64,000 nt of DNA from Durusdinium trenchii (GCA_963970005.1 CAXAMN010006668.1:1372940-1436939); one strand, 5' to 3'. Numbered from the stretch's first letter, positions 12,190 to 23,091 are shown. Translations and numbers: made by a program. The notes: generated by a model from the sequence alone, not told the origin.

Positions 12190-12703
12190 TCCATATAAAG
12201 GTGGAATCTTCAATCAATAGATAGATGAAGATTCACCCCCAGGATATTCAACACCACATGGTCTCTAACGGCACATCCTGAATCGGAGAGAATTGAGAAC
12301 CACCGCCCTGGTGGCCCTCTCCACTCACGCTCCTTCCCAACCAGGAGCACGACGGAGGTCTCCGTCCGATCTTCCAGATTGACCGGTCTTCGCCGAAGAC
12401 GAAGACCCCCCGGAGGAATGCCCAGACGGCGGCGATCGCCGAGTATTTGGAGAATCTGGTGCGGTTCTTCATGTCAGTCACCAGATGCTTGGTGCGGTCT
12501 GTGCGGTCAGGAGTCGATTGGAATGGAGATGACTGCACGAAGAGTGGATGGGGGAGCTTCGCTATCTTCGCTCAATTATAGGCATGTGTCTACTTGTGGC
12601 TTTCTTCAAGAGTTCTGAGGGGTGGCAAAACCTATAGATTCGACGCTCTCAGCAGTTTGTATTTTTAATCATCTGACTCTATAGTCATTGCATTCATCCT
12701 CAG

Positions 12704-12838
12704 GATACCTCGAGAGCCTTAGCCGCCGGGATGCTTTCACGAGCTCTGCGAACCTCTCTGCTGAAACAATTTTCGTCCCTGCGTTGCCACTCTTTGCGGA
12801 TGCGGAAGACGTTGATCTGCAGGAGGTTCAGGAATCAG
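12704..12838 (+). CDS. Host exon, hypothetical
   Basis: Follows ATCCTCAG. The frame reads YLESLSRRDAFTSSANL, then FVPALPLFADAEDVDLQE, and stops before GGCAGGG, possibly a GC donor. A second frame is also open, so the frame choice is not certain. Confidence 0.4.
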
Positions 12839-13216
12839 GCAGGGTGGTCATTTTGCAAAAATCAACAATTCCTTATTCATCAGGAAACGACTGCGCTGGC
12901 AGCTGGGTAACATCTCCTTTCTCATCAGCCCAAGGATAGGGAAAATAGCTGGAATCAATCGGAGCATGCTCGAGCCTGTATCCCCAAGTCCTGGCTCATG
13001 TGCCGGACATTGTTTTTTCCTATATATGTTTTCTTGCGATGGTAGCGCACTAAGGAGTAAGGAGTACCCGCCTGCTCTTCCCAAGCCATCAGACATCATA
13101 AATCCTATGTCATCAGAACCTAGTCTTAGTACAGTTTATGTGTTATATATTTTATAACCTAAACATCTCCACTCTAAAAGCGGGACGGGCCTCTACCCCT
13201 TTCCTCTGGATGTCAG

Positions 13217-13359
13217 GGCCTCTGTGCCTCTGCAATGAGACTGATCGAGATGGCCCAGTGATCTCGGTGGCGGATGGCAACCGACTGCTGAAGGAAGAGA
13301 TGCGAACCTGGCTCGCGAAGAAGGAGAGTTTGGCTGAAGAGGCCGATGCTAGGGCATGA
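13217..13359 (+). CDS. Host exon, C-terminal, hypothetical
   Basis: After GATGTCAG the frame reads through PVISVADGNRLLKEEMRT and WLAKKESLAEEADARA to a TGA. The charged, helical end looks like a real C-terminus. The product is unknown. Confidence 0.45.
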
Positions 13360-13474
13360 AGCTGTGGATGGCAGACGCCATCGAGTGGTCGTTTTTAATT
13401 TGCAAATAGAGTACTTTTGTAGAGGCATGCTGAGTGAATATTTGTTGGGTCCCTGTTGGAATCGAACTCGCTCT

Positions 13475-13492
13475 ACATATATATATATATAT
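13475..13492. repeat. TA microsatellite
   Basis: A run of alternating TA lies between two exon-like blocks. Similar runs are seen near 1270, 11240, 17747 and 27880. Confidence 0.8.
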
Positions 13493-13755
13493 GTTGTGGA
13501 GGTATCTATACCAGCACCCTCCAATAGGTCACCACCTACCACTTTTAAGTCTCCAAAAGCAACCAGAGGAGACCTGTTGGAGGGTAATGAGCGACCCGAG
13601 CGCAGATCCACAGTGACGTAGGGTTCTTTTCTTCATGACCAGGCGGCAGGCATGTCTTGAGAGAGTTCTCCCTGCGTCAGATGTATATGTTTTCGGAAGG
13701 GTCTTGCAAAAGATTGAGTTGGTTGAGGGGACTTTGAAGTGGCCTGCCTTTGCAG

Positions 13756-13956
13756 GTGCAAGACCGCGGCGTCTTCACACCAGGGGCGGCTTTTCTGCTA
13801 GTGGGATTGCTCCATTGCTTGGAGGTGGTGAAACAGTGGTGTGGAAGCCTGAACTTTGTGGAACAGATGCTGCAGGATCAGTTGGTCGCTGCCATTGGGA
13901 AAGAGGTCACAGTGGTGGATTTTGCCCATTACATGCGCTTTCACTATCGAAGCTAG
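13756..13956 (+). CDS. Host exon, hypothetical
   Basis: It begins after CCTTTGCAG and reads VQDRGVFTPGAAFLLVG, LLHCLEVVKQWCGSLNF, then VTVVDFAHYMRFHYR. The end is uncertain: a direct repeat (AAGCT) shared with the start of the exon at 14213 obscures the splice position. The sequence looks like a real, partly hydrophobic helical protein. No family name can be given. Confidence 0.55.
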   Translation: MQDRGVFTPGAAFLLVGLLHCLEVVKQWCGSLNFVEQMLQDQLVAAIGKEVTVVDFAHYMRFHYRS

Positions 13957-14212
13957 GGGGCAAGGATGTGGGCTTTGACGTGCTGTTGATGGAATTGAAT
14001 TTTCTTTCACCTGCACATGCTAAATGTATCTAAATGTATTCTTTGCATACCCATCATATACCTACTCAGTGAAAGAACCTTAAACCTTTTCGGTGGATTG
14101 CTATCCTGGTAAAGCAACAAACAACACGATCCGCTTTCAAAGATAGTGACGGCTCCGTGGTGCTCCATCCATCCGCCGATGTGGTGCTCACACGGTGGAG
14201 TCGTCCTCCGGT

Positions 14213-14322
14213 CCTCCCCGAGGAAAGCTCTTCCGCGAGGCGTTTCAGCCCACGGCCTTCAGCTTTCCGGTCCGCCGGGACCCGCGGCATTCTCCGGAGG
14301 GCACCCTGAGCATCGAAGAGAA
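14213..14322 (+). CDS. Host exon following 13756-13956, hypothetical
   Basis: The frame reads KLFREAFQPTAFSFPVRR, then DPRHSPEGTLSIEEK. Joined after FHYR it gives a smooth reading (HYR-LFREAFQ), so the two are probably adjacent exons of one gene. Splice borders are blurred by the shared AAGCT. Confidence 0.45.
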
Positions 14323-14789
14323 GGGAGGAGCCGCTGGGTGGAATCACAATCACTCGGATCGCTATCGGACGCTAGGATCTGGACATTCATCAGAAAGAGA
14401 TCTCCACTTGGTGGGTCTTTTGTTGGATCTCTCATTTTCCAATTCTTCCGAAAGGATCTCAGTTGGGCACTAAAGCACTTGATAGAAGGCACAGTCCTTG
14501 TCCCACCTACCCTGTCCAGGCAAAGGAGCCCCCCACAGGTGTCGGGCCTTGGATCTGGTTGGTAGTGTATGTTCCTTGTGGTTGGTTGTGGCGGAGTAGA
14601 TGTGCGGTGTTGGCGTCGTTTTTTCAGACGATTTGCTCGGATCGCCATGAAATCCCACGTGAGGTGAACGAGGTGAACGGAAGCAAGCACGGTTTTCCCT
14701 AATGCGTTTGGGGTCTAGCCTCGAAACGTGGACCGGGGACCCTTTGAGGGTAAACCCGGCTAGCTGGGGCTTAGAGGCAGATTAGTGGG

Positions 14790-15140
14790 ATCACCTTAAG
14801 GACTCAAGGCTTGAAGGCGTTAAGGGAATAAGGCTTTAAGGCCTGAATGAATTAAGACCTGAAGGCGTTAAGGAATTAAGGGTTTAAGGCGTTACGATTA
14901 ACCGACTAAGGACCTTCCTTAATAGAGGACGCCGAACTCATATATACGGTATACGCATTTATACGGTCGAGGATAATAGCCTTGTATAATGCACGGTTCT
15001 GGATAATGTTGGATGCTGTGTTTATATGGTCAGGGTCTGGTCAAAGATTAAACTTGTACAAAGGAGAATAGCATTGTATGATAACGGAAAATTTTGGATA
15101 AGGCATCATGCTGGTATGTAGGCGTAGATACCATGACAGA
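14790..15140. repeat. Degenerate tandem and direct repeats
   Basis: About 14795-14895 repeats a motif near gaaggcgttaaggaatta several times. About 14955-15120 holds two diverged copies of a block containing ggataatagc..tgtataatg..ggttctggata. No coding frame. Origin unknown. Confidence 0.55.
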
Positions 15141-15829
15141 TGCCGTGTTTCTACAATTGTGAACGCACTTTAAACAGATAACCTTTTGAATAACAAGATC
15201 CGATCTACTTGTGAGAAACAGATCCTTCTGTAGGAAGGACCAGAAGGATACTCTTCAAAAGACCGATCCTGATCCTCAAGTTTGTTTCATATTCATGCTG
15301 GATTTGCTGTCTCTAGATGGATGTGAGACTTTACACATGTCAGATGATCAAATTGTCTTGCTCCAGTTGGACCCATTTCCTTTGCAAAGCCAGTGGTTTT
15401 CCGACCCATCTCCGCCTCCCGGCCTTGGGGCAAGTGAGGCGGGACCCCTCTGCAGCATCTGCTCGTCGAGAGAGGGGCAGAGCATGAGCTTCCCGCTGAA
15501 TGCATCCACCAAAGAGCCTTGGTGATAGTTTGGAGTTGTCTTTTGCTTTTTGACCGGGTTCATTTTGGACTTTGTTGGATTTTTAGATTGCAATTCGTCC
15601 GGGCCAGCAAACAGGCGTGTTTTCTTGGGCCGGAAGAAGGAAACCCCGACAGGTTGTTTAGCAATTCCCGAAGGAATTCACCTGCAATGGATTTCCAGGC
15701 TCCAGGGTTCAAGAGTGGAGTTCTTCATTCAAGCTTGGGGTTTGTTGATCGCAGGGTGATGTCAGATGATGAATGGATGACTATTGACTTTTCACACACG
15801 GCATGAGGTCTCCTTTACTGGTAATGTGC

Positions 15830-16005
15830 ACCTTCACGCATGGCTAGCTCATGAGTTTGCCGGACAACGCTCGAGCAGCTTGTCCTTGCTGTCTCGGGCG
15901 CAGCAGTTCAGTTGCTTCATGGTGTTGGTGGGTCGAGTGACTTCAGCGACGGAGTTTGATCCCAAGTATGCCATCTTACTGCAGAACAAGGACAGGATGG
16001 GTTGA
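15830..16005 (+). CDS. Host exon, hypothetical
   Basis: The frame reads HAWLAHEFAGQRSSSLSL, LSRAQQFSCFMVLVGRVT, then FDPKYAILLQNKD, reaching a TGA. Composition supports coding. The 5' border is not defined. No family recognised. Confidence 0.42.
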
Positions 16006-16110
16006 CCGGCCCTGATTTTTTGATGTCCAGTTCGCTTCGGGCGGAAAGTGGAGTTGGCTGGTGGAGTTTCTTGGGAATGGGCTGGAAAGCGACTGCTACG
16101 AAGTCATATG

Positions 16111-16210
16111 GTAGTAACAAGAAGCTACTAGGGGCTCCTGGCATCGCTACTAGGAGCAAGGACGCTACTAGGGGCTGCTGGCCTTACTAGGAACAAGAAG
16201 CTACTAGATG
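16111..16210. repeat. CTACTAG-rich interspersed repeat, copy 1
   Basis: The block repeats CTACTAG (or a near form) about every 20 bases, with linkers such as gaagctactaggggctcctg. A related block lies at 21387-21480. I recall translated forms such as GIATRSKDATRG in Symbiodinium predictions. Confidence 0.65.
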
Positions 16211-16954
16211 CCACAGCTCAGGGAGCCCATAAAGAGGGAGCCCATGTCAGCCCAGTGGAACCCCGAGGAAACTCACGTCGGCCTAGTGTCCCAGCTTCTT
16301 AGCAAAGCTGCAGCCCCCCTAACATCGCTCCATTACTAGTTACATCTAACTAGTCATCTCATTACATCTAAATACAGTATTATCAACTTAGGAATGGATT
16401 GGTGACATCTGGGTATTTCCTGGGTGGTTTCCATTCCTCTAGGGTTTATACCCTCGAAGTTGTAAGCGGCACCCCTTTTGGACCTCCAAATGAGAGTAGT
16501 GCACTGCACTGGGTGTCCATATGGAGGGACTTTGTTCGAGGACATCATAAATTGCTCTGAGAACAAGAATGAGAGATGGACTCCTCATCCAAGCTCCAGG
16601 TCGATAGTCTGGAATCTGCCAACTTTTTGATGGTGATGCGGCCACCGGCACAAGCTGCTAAACGAAAGCGAACATGTTCTTGGTCAACGTCAATCAAAAT
16701 TACTCCGCATCAACAGCAACCAATCATCCAGCAGATTCGTCGCTACGTATCGCCATGTTTGTATTTGTTTATTCTATTTGTCTTTCAATATCTCTCCAAA
16801 GCTAGGGAGATGCAAGCCTCAAGTCCTGAAATCACGGCCACTTCGTGGCATGGCGAGCCATACCTGAGATATCCTGAGTTCATCCACTGAGATGTAAAAA
16901 GGTTTGTGTCATGTGTCTGACTGAACTGTCCGGGTCGCCTCGTGAGTTCGCCAG

Positions 16955-17070
16955 GACGAACTGGAGATTCCTCTGGATTTGTCGACGATCCCCACACCGC
17001 AGGAGTTCAAGGCCCGCGCGGTCGACGGTTTTCCGGACCCGTCGCACCCGGCGCACCGCCTGAGAACATG
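16955..17070 (+). CDS. Host exon, hypothetical
   Basis: A GC-rich block lies between TTCGCCAG and GTGCGA. It reads DELEIPLDLSTIPTPQEF, then KARAVDGFPDPSHPAHRL. The borders are canonical. It may be upstream in the same gene as 17342-20411, which is on the same strand 270 bases away. That link is inference. Confidence 0.55.
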
Positions 17071-17341
17071 GTGCGATCGACCCGGTTGAGTCGGAGAAGT
17101 GGGAGAACATGGATTACCAGGTTAGATCTTGGAAGAAAGGGTGCAGAAGGCAGCTGGGAGGGTGAGTGCGTTTTGGGGCGGTGCATTCGGAACCCGATGT
17201 TCAGGAGAGCTCCGATTCTTGCGGGATTTCTGATGGCTTTAGGGTATGAACCCAACTGTTCACCAGAATTTTCGGTGATCTCTTTCATTCTTTTCAGTGA
17301 GGTCCCAGCTCTTCAGCTGGATAGATAGGCCGTGGTTTCGG

Positions 17342-17498
17342 AGTGGATGGCACAACCCCCAATCTGCAAATCATGGGCACCTTGTGGACCATCCGCCCCT
17401 CCCGCCACTCGGCCAGGACGCCATCGAGTCTCTGTCCCCAGAGCAGCAAGCCTTCGCCAAGGCCTTCCGTGCCATGCAGTTGGAGAGCACCTTGTTCG
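17342..17498 (+). CDS. Exon 1 of a four-exon host gene segment
   Basis: The frame reads PPLPPLGQDAIESLSPEQ, then QAFAKAFRAMQLESTLF, ending TTC G before GACTCT. Joined to the exon at 17894 it reads STLFG-IVVVQIKPQ, so the intron (17499-17893) would be GA-AG. I recall close relatives of this stretch in many dinoflagellate proteins. No biochemical function is known to me. The 5' border is uncertain. Confidence 0.6.
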
Positions 17499-17746
17499 GA
17501 CTCTCAGCCTGCAGTGAAGCGCAGGGAACTGGATGAGAAGACGAAGGGCCCGTGGAGGCGAACATCGTGTTCTGGCCAGCCAGTCCGGGTCTCTCGACCT
17601 CCAGCCCAAGTCAATCCCCATTGCAGGTTGGCCTCCGAAGCGATATCAACTATGACCCCCTAGTTGACACACTTATAGTCAAAGCCAAAACACTGCAGAC
17701 GGATAGCTCTGCCTCAAACAAAAGGACATATAAGATCATATAAGGA

Positions 17747-17790
17747 TATATATATATATATATACACAAGGATATATATATATATACATA
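17747..17790. repeat. TA microsatellite inside a putative intron
   Basis: Two runs of TA are separated by cacaagg. They lie within the intron between the exons at 17342 and 17894. Confidence 0.8.
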
Positions 17791-17893
17791 GAGTAGATGA
17801 GGTCACTCCAAGCGAGGAACCCATAGGACAGTAGCTATATGATGTTTTTTGTGACGTTCATTTTCCGGGTTCAGCCAGAGTGAGTGGAGTCAG

Positions 17894-17991
17894 GAATTGT
17901 GGTTGTGCAGATCAAGCCGCAGCTGGAGCAACTTCTCAACTTGCCGGTTGATAGCCTCACCAAAGAGATCAAACTGACGCAGGAGCTGCAG
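17894..17991 (+). CDS. Exon 2 of the host gene segment
   Basis: After GTCAG the frame reads IVVVQIKPQLEQLLNLP, then VDSLTKEIKLTQELQ. It continues the previous exon in phase. Its end lies in a 7-bp direct repeat (TGCAGCT) that recurs at the start of the exon at 19909, so the exact junction cannot be fixed. Joined reading: LTQELQ-LFVKFQIPSD. Confidence 0.6.
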
Positions 17992-18388
17992 CTTTTTCTT
18001 TTTGGCGCTGCGCTTTCCATGGACAATGTAGATGACCCTTCACAAGGGTAAAGTTGAACACTAAAAGCCCTTATCACTTCCCTCTTCGTTTGAACCATCT
18101 TGTGGGTGACTGGGCTTCAGTTCAGGGTTCGGTTTCACAGTCTCCGTCTTCGGGAGTGGATGGGCGTAGGACTGCCTGGACTGTCCTCGCAACTGATAGG
18201 ACTCACTCGAGGATTGTCAGTATCAATTTGCACAGACCAAACTTTTTATTGGATCATACTTGCGTAGGTTTCAGACTGAAGGACGGTCTAGTTACCTTGA
18301 AGGATTCCAATCAGTGCATTCCAATCAGTGCCAACGCAGAGTAGACATCCATCACCGGCACTTCTCTCCCGTGGGCCTGGAAGATGAT

Positions 18389-18856
18389 CTATCCCGTGCC
18401 AAGAAACGTGAAAAAAAGAGGACGACGCGCCCCACCACTCTGGGCCGAGTCGTGACATGTCTTTCCATGTGCATGTAGGAGTCTTGACAAGTCTTGACAC
18501 CCATACATGCCAAAGAGCACAAGGAACGTGTACAGCAAGAACACCTTGATGTAGTTCCAAGAGCTGTCACCACCGTTCTCCTCCATGTTCTCCTGGGTGT
18601 AGTTCTCTTCACCACCAGGTCCATTTGGTAATCTAAGGGCTCCAGGTTGTAGTAAGAGCAAAATTACAATCTTCACCATGCTCTTTGGGAACTTGTAGCT
18701 GCATCCATTGCACTCTTCGGTCACCACCTGGATCATTTGCTTCTTCACTTCCTTCATTTGTCTTGCCAATGTCTTCTTTGCAAGCTCCTCTTGGAAGGTT
18801 TCTTCACCAATATGGCTGAACATCTCCTCCTTTCCATCAACCTTCATCTCTATCAC
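18389..18856 (-). CDS. Unidentified ORF inside an intron, opposite strand
   Basis: A 155-residue frame. It has a charged helical start (EETFQEELAKKTLARQMK, EVKKQMIQVVTEECNG), a hydrophobic stretch (VKIVILLLLQ) and a membrane-like segment (YIKVFLLYTFLVLFGMYG). Directly upstream on the same strand, about 18890-19070, another protein-like frame contains ANTRYLWMQLEVKKENLK and GIPPFGTFETWARSDVF. Together they look like the remains of a coding insertion. I cannot name the family. Confidence 0.3.
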   Translation of the reverse strand: MIEMKVDGKEEMFSHIGEETFQEELAKKTLARQMKEVKKQMIQVVTEECNGCSYKFPKSMVKIVILLLLQPGALRLPNGPGGEENYTQENMEENGGDSSWNYIKVFLLYTFLVLFGMYGCQDLSRLLHAHGKTCHDSAQSGGARRPLFFTFLGTG

Positions 18857-19126
18857 TCCAACCTACTCCAATCAGGTACATCAGGAACTCTCTCCTCTGG
18901 CGCGGAAAACATCGCTTCGTGCCCAAGTCTCAAAGGTTCCAAAGGGCGGGATGCCATCCATCTTCAAGTTCTCCTTCTTCACCTCCAACTGCATCCAAAG
19001 GTATCGAGTGTTTGCTTCAGACGGCCAACCCCAAGCCTCTCCGTGCTCTGCACGAAGAATTGTCGGTCATGGCCTCGATGAAGATCACTCTCTTGCTTAC
19101 AAAGTTACACCCATAATAAGATGACT

Positions 19127-19223
19127 CTCCCTGGAATTAACATGGAAGTGGAAACCCACCTATTTGTAGTGGAAAATGGTCTTCCAAGGGGCCATTCTCC
19201 ACTTCCATATTAGTTCCAGGGAG
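19127..19223. repeat. Hairpin repeat, copy 1
   Basis: A 26-base arm (19127-19152, containing ggaattaacatggaagtgga) is repeated inverted at 19198-19223 with two mismatches. A 45-base loop contains CCACCTATTTG and GGGGCCATT. Related copies lie at 21277-21329 and 46311-46385. It could be a small foldback or MITE-like repeat. Confidence 0.75.
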
Positions 19224-19697
19224 TGTAAATTCAGGACCCAAAGACTGGTCGCAAATTCGAGACCAAAGGCGGGCTGACCCTCCTCATTGACCTCTTTTCC
19301 CCCCTTCCTCAAAGAAAGAGTCCAGCTGAATCAGCATTGCCGGGTTGGTTATTTGTTTGCGGTCAAAAGTCCGGAGTGCTCACTGTGAGTGCTGGCACAG
19401 AAACTCTGATCTGTGTGTACTGCATCTGGCACTTCGTGTGCTTGGCACTTTTCCAAATCAATGGGATGAGTGCTGCGCGGGGTAAAGGCGGTCAAACGTT
19501 TGCGTCATGAGAATCCTGCCAGTGCTCATACCGTCGATAGATCTTCAAAATTATTGTCTGGAAATTGCAGCTGTATCCGCATTGAATCCTCTGGCACAAT
19601 AACAGCTTTCTCTTTGGCACACAGCAAGATTGCACCACCCTTCTACAGCACAAACCGGTACGTATGTCATTTTTTTGGTGGTCTAAGTCTAGCTATA

Positions 19698-19758
19698 CAT
19701 GTACATATATATATATGTATGTAGTTATATATATAAATACATACATATATATATATCA
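19698..19758. repeat. TA/TG microsatellite cluster
   Basis: Repeated tacatatatatatatgtatg-like runs lie in the putative intron upstream of the exon at 19909. Confidence 0.8.
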
Positions 19759-19908
19759 TTAAATTTCCCACCTGTGCACAAGACATAGTGAGGCTCACAG
19801 GCACTCGTTGGCACCGGACCGATGTCAATCCGCCACAGTTGTGTTTCTTCGGGTTTTTCTTCGGATCTTCTGGGGCCCAGCGATGCAGCGACGGAGGAGA
19901 TCTTGCAG

Positions 19909-20031
19909 CTCTTCGTGAAGTTCCAAATTCCCAGCGACTTGCTCTCCTTCTCGCCCGACCTGCTACAGCCCCAAGAGGCCGCCACACCGTGCAAGCGGCT
20001 GGAAGTCGTTCAGGCGCAGGTGAAAGAAATG
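19909..20031 (+). CDS. Exon 3 of the host gene segment
   Basis: After GATCTTGCAG the frame reads LFVKFQIPSDLLSFSPD, then RLEVVQAQVKEM. It continues exon 2 (LTQELQ-LFVKFQ). The sequence directly upstream in the same frame is also open, so the start rests on the protein join. The 3' end is not sharp. Confidence 0.6.
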
Positions 20032-20239
20032 ACGCTTGGTCGTTCTGGGAGCAACACCATTCTTTCAAAGAATACCCCAAGAGGATGCGCGTGTTGCCCC
20101 TGTTTAATGGGCTACTTGTAGTGGATGGACGAACTTGCAACTTGTTTGGACTATGTTGGGTGGGTGGTAAAAACGCCTGCACTTGGAGGCACGCGTGCAG
20201 CATACTTATATACTTGTGACAACTTGTGGCATATCTCAG

Positions 20240-20411
20240 GTGGTGGACTGTTTCAACCACCAGATATTTAGTCGTCGCGAGTATTCGCTGTTGAGGACAT
20301 CGATGATTGAGGGCGAAAAGGTGCAGGAGCTCCAGGTGCGCAAGGCAGAGGAGGAGTTGAAACAAGCCGAACAGCTGAAGAAGCAGAAGATCTCGGAGGA
20401 GATGCGCTGGG
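20240..20411 (+). CDS. Exon 4 of the host gene segment, coiled-coil
   Basis: Bordered by ATCTCAG and GTGACC. The frame reads VVDCFNHQIFSRREYSLL, then KVQELQVRKAEEELKQAE and QLKKQKISEEMRW, strongly helical and likely coiled coil. Membership in the same gene as 17342-20031 is inferred from strand and distance. Confidence 0.5.
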
Positions 20412-20663
20412 GTGACCGTCAGTCAGATTGGCGACCGGGTGTTTCCGGTGGAGACCGGGGGTTGAAGATGGCACGAGAGAACTGGAGAGGTGAGAATAAG
20501 TCTGAGTCAAGGATAATTCAGATTCGAAAACGATTTCCAGGTCAGAATTCCATGAATCAAGCAAACCTCAGGAGAGTTAAGGATTTCAAAGGGGGAGCAA
20601 TAGCAGAACAATAGAACAGTAAACAAAGCCAAACAAAAACACCCTGGGTGATTTTTTTAAAGT

Positions 20664-20741
20664 TATTCCGTCCCATTAAACTAATGTGAATAATTTGGCG
20701 AACGCTTTTTATAATTCCGTCCCATTATACTAATCAGGATG
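20664..20741. repeat. Direct repeat of attccgtcccatta
   Basis: Two copies of attccgtcccatta(a/t)actaat start about 52 bases apart in AT-rich DNA. Short, of unknown origin. Confidence 0.7.
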
Positions 20742-21276
20742 CAACATTAAAGTGAATGGATCTGAGTTTCAATCAGCAGGAATTTCAGTTTCTGAGCTCT
20801 TCATGGTGCACGGTGGAGCAATCCCAAGGAGGTATGGATTTCACCCATATATCAACGCTGGATGTTGCTGCAGCACCCCGAAGTTTGTAAGGAACCACAG
20901 TGAACGATCATCCACAGCAGGAGCCCAAAGTCAAGGCAGGTTGGTGGTGTCAGTTTGCCTGACTTGATGAATGATGAACCCTTTCCGATGACGACTCCCA
21001 ATGAAGCATTTTTTCTGGTGGGTTCAACCGCGGCGTGTCAGAAACCGCAACGTGCCACCTCTGGCTTTGGCACCCACCGGCCAGGAGATGCAGCGTGTCA
21101 AGGACACTTGGAACTGCAAACGGAAGAAGCGGAGCAGACAAAGAGGGGCTTGAGTTCCCCCAGAAACAGGATGAAAAAGGTAGATTGGTAGATGCTCCCC
21201 ACAGTAGTTCCATGTTCAGCTTATATATTGGATTCGTGTCGAATTTGGAATTCCCTCGTCTATGATCTCTTGCACT

Positions 21277-21329
21277 CCCACCTGTTTGGTCGGAAAATGC
21301 TCATCCACGGGGCCATGCCATCCACCTCC
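21277..21329. repeat. Hairpin repeat family, copy 2 (core only)
   Basis: Aligns along its length with the loop and right arm of the repeat at 19127 (CCCACCT.TTTG, GGAAAATG, GGGGCCAT, TCCAC.TCC). The left arm is not recognisable. Confidence 0.55.
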
Positions 21330-21386
21330 GTGTAGAGCGAACGATGCGGGAGAACGGATATGACAGATCCCAAGGTGCGCTTAGAC

Positions 21387-21480
21387 ACTACGAACAAGAA
21401 GCTACTAGTAACAAGGGCATTGCTACTAGTAGGGCATTTCTACTAGTAGTCTATGTATAGCTACTAGTAGTGATGCCCTG
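21387..21480. repeat. CTACTAG-rich interspersed repeat, copy 2
   Basis: Contains gaacaagaagctactagta and several CTACTAGTAG palindromes with short linkers. Related to the block at 16111-16210. Confidence 0.65.
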
Positions 21481-22107
21481 CTGCCCTGCTCCCTGCTGCC
21501 TTGCTTTATCCTGCATTGGAGTTGCCCATGTCGACTTGCTTCGACCGTTGAACAAAAAAGCACAAAGCTCCCTCCACTGGACAAGACATCAGCGTCGCGA
21601 AGGAGACTTCGTGGGGCATGGCCAAAAGAGCTCTACCTGTAGTCTTCGACTGAGGAGCAATGAATAGGGTCCCACTCTTTATATATTTATGCTACAATGC
21701 TACAACAAGGTGACGAAAGAGTCATGGTAGTTCAAACCTGCACCTAAGCCACTCACATCTGCTCAAGGCAGCCTTGCACTCCCTCCCAAACTGGGAACGT
21801 AACGACCACGAGGTGACTTTCTCGTAGTCTGGGCCGAAGGAAACTGAAAACAACATGGCCAGCAAGCCCAACCCAGTGAAGGACATGAACATCGGTTAGC
21901 CTCCAAAGCTCCAGAAATCTTCGAGGACTCGAGGACATGTTCATGTCACGAAAGGTGGCCTCAGGCAACCTCTGGATCCCCTTACGTGACCTGATTTCCG
22001 GGTCACGAAAGGCGTTTCAGTTAGGAGGGGTGGCCATGCCGTTTGCCTTTTTGACATTTTTTGACCACATGGAGCTAAAGGCTAAAGGGAAGAGATCAGT
22101 TTGAGAG

Positions 22108-22140
22108 AGACGAACGAGAGAGAGAGAGAGAGAGAGCGAG
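22108..22140. repeat. GA microsatellite
   Basis: An interrupted run of GA dinucleotides seen directly. Confidence 0.8.
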
Positions 22141-23091
22141 CTCGACCAATGCTTGACAAGCAAGCCGCTGTTTGCAATACCTAGAAGATCCTTGTGCCAA
22201 AGATTAATCCCTCTTCTCGGGAAGAGCGGCTCTTCCCGCCCTGAGGCAGAAAGAACTTTTTTTTGCTGTGAAACAACTTTTGTTGCTGCAAATTTTCTCT
22301 TTCAGGAATGTGACACAACAACTATATGTTCTAGGGGCATCTACAGGTGTTTTAAATAAGTTCTTAGGTGTTTGCATCAATAATTCTTAATTAGAACGGT
22401 CACCCATGAGAAACAAAAGGAATGGCGACTTAATTAAGCTTCCGCCTCCATATGCAAATCAGGCTACCGTTCTATGTGTTTCTTGGCTTTGAAGGTTTTG
22501 TGTGCAGACGGTCGGGAAAACCTGGCGCGAAAATACCCTGGAAAAAGGCGGACATGCCCGGGCCTTACTTGCAACTGCCGACTGGGTTGGGGCTCCGCTC
22601 TGGGGTCTATCAATCCGATTGCACGGCTGTAAGATCCCTTGAAAAGGATGTGGAAGAAGTTGCTGATGATATAGAGGCTAGGCCCTGGCAGTGCCACAGC
22701 CTTAAAGCAACAGCTGCAAAAGCAGTAGTTAACCTAACAGTTGACTAGGGCCCTGTGCATTCCACGTGCATTCCCGGCAGCCTTTGGACGGGATTTCCCT
22801 TGCTGGTTGGACATGAAGCTCGGTATCCCGCTGCGGATTTGCTAGCAACACAGACTAGACATGAAGACGCAACGAAATAACACGACAATTCAATGACAAG
22901 CGCACTGATCAGACAACGAACAAACGATCCAACATTTAAATTTGTGTCCAGCATAGTGTAGCAAAACTCGTTGGTAAAGCAGAGGGGTATGAGACATTTG
23001 ACCCCCTTGTTTTGCACGGCTTCCATGTGACTTTGGCTACTCTCTTTTCGCACTGGTGAGCACACGGTGTTTGCCATCCGCCGTTCTTGAG

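Larger units (their letters stand above)
17992..19908. other. Long putative intron with a nested - strand open frame and a hairpin repeat
   Basis: About 1.9 kb separates two exons that join well at protein level. It contains the - strand frame at 18389-18856, further - strand protein-like sequence up to about 19070, and the hairpin repeat at 19127-19223. This looks like an inverted insertion, but no terminal repeats or target duplication were found. Confidence 0.4.
20742..23091. other. Mostly non-coding stretch with repeats
   Basis: It contains the hairpin-repeat core at 21277-21329, the CTACTAG repeat at 21387-21480 and a GA microsatellite near 22110-22138. A possible exon near 22510-22680 (SLEKDVEEVADDIEA) has no clear borders. 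Confidence 0.3.

Noticed and set aside
22510-22700. Possible upstream exon of the R-SNARE gene
   Set aside because: No longin-domain motif and no clear splice borders.
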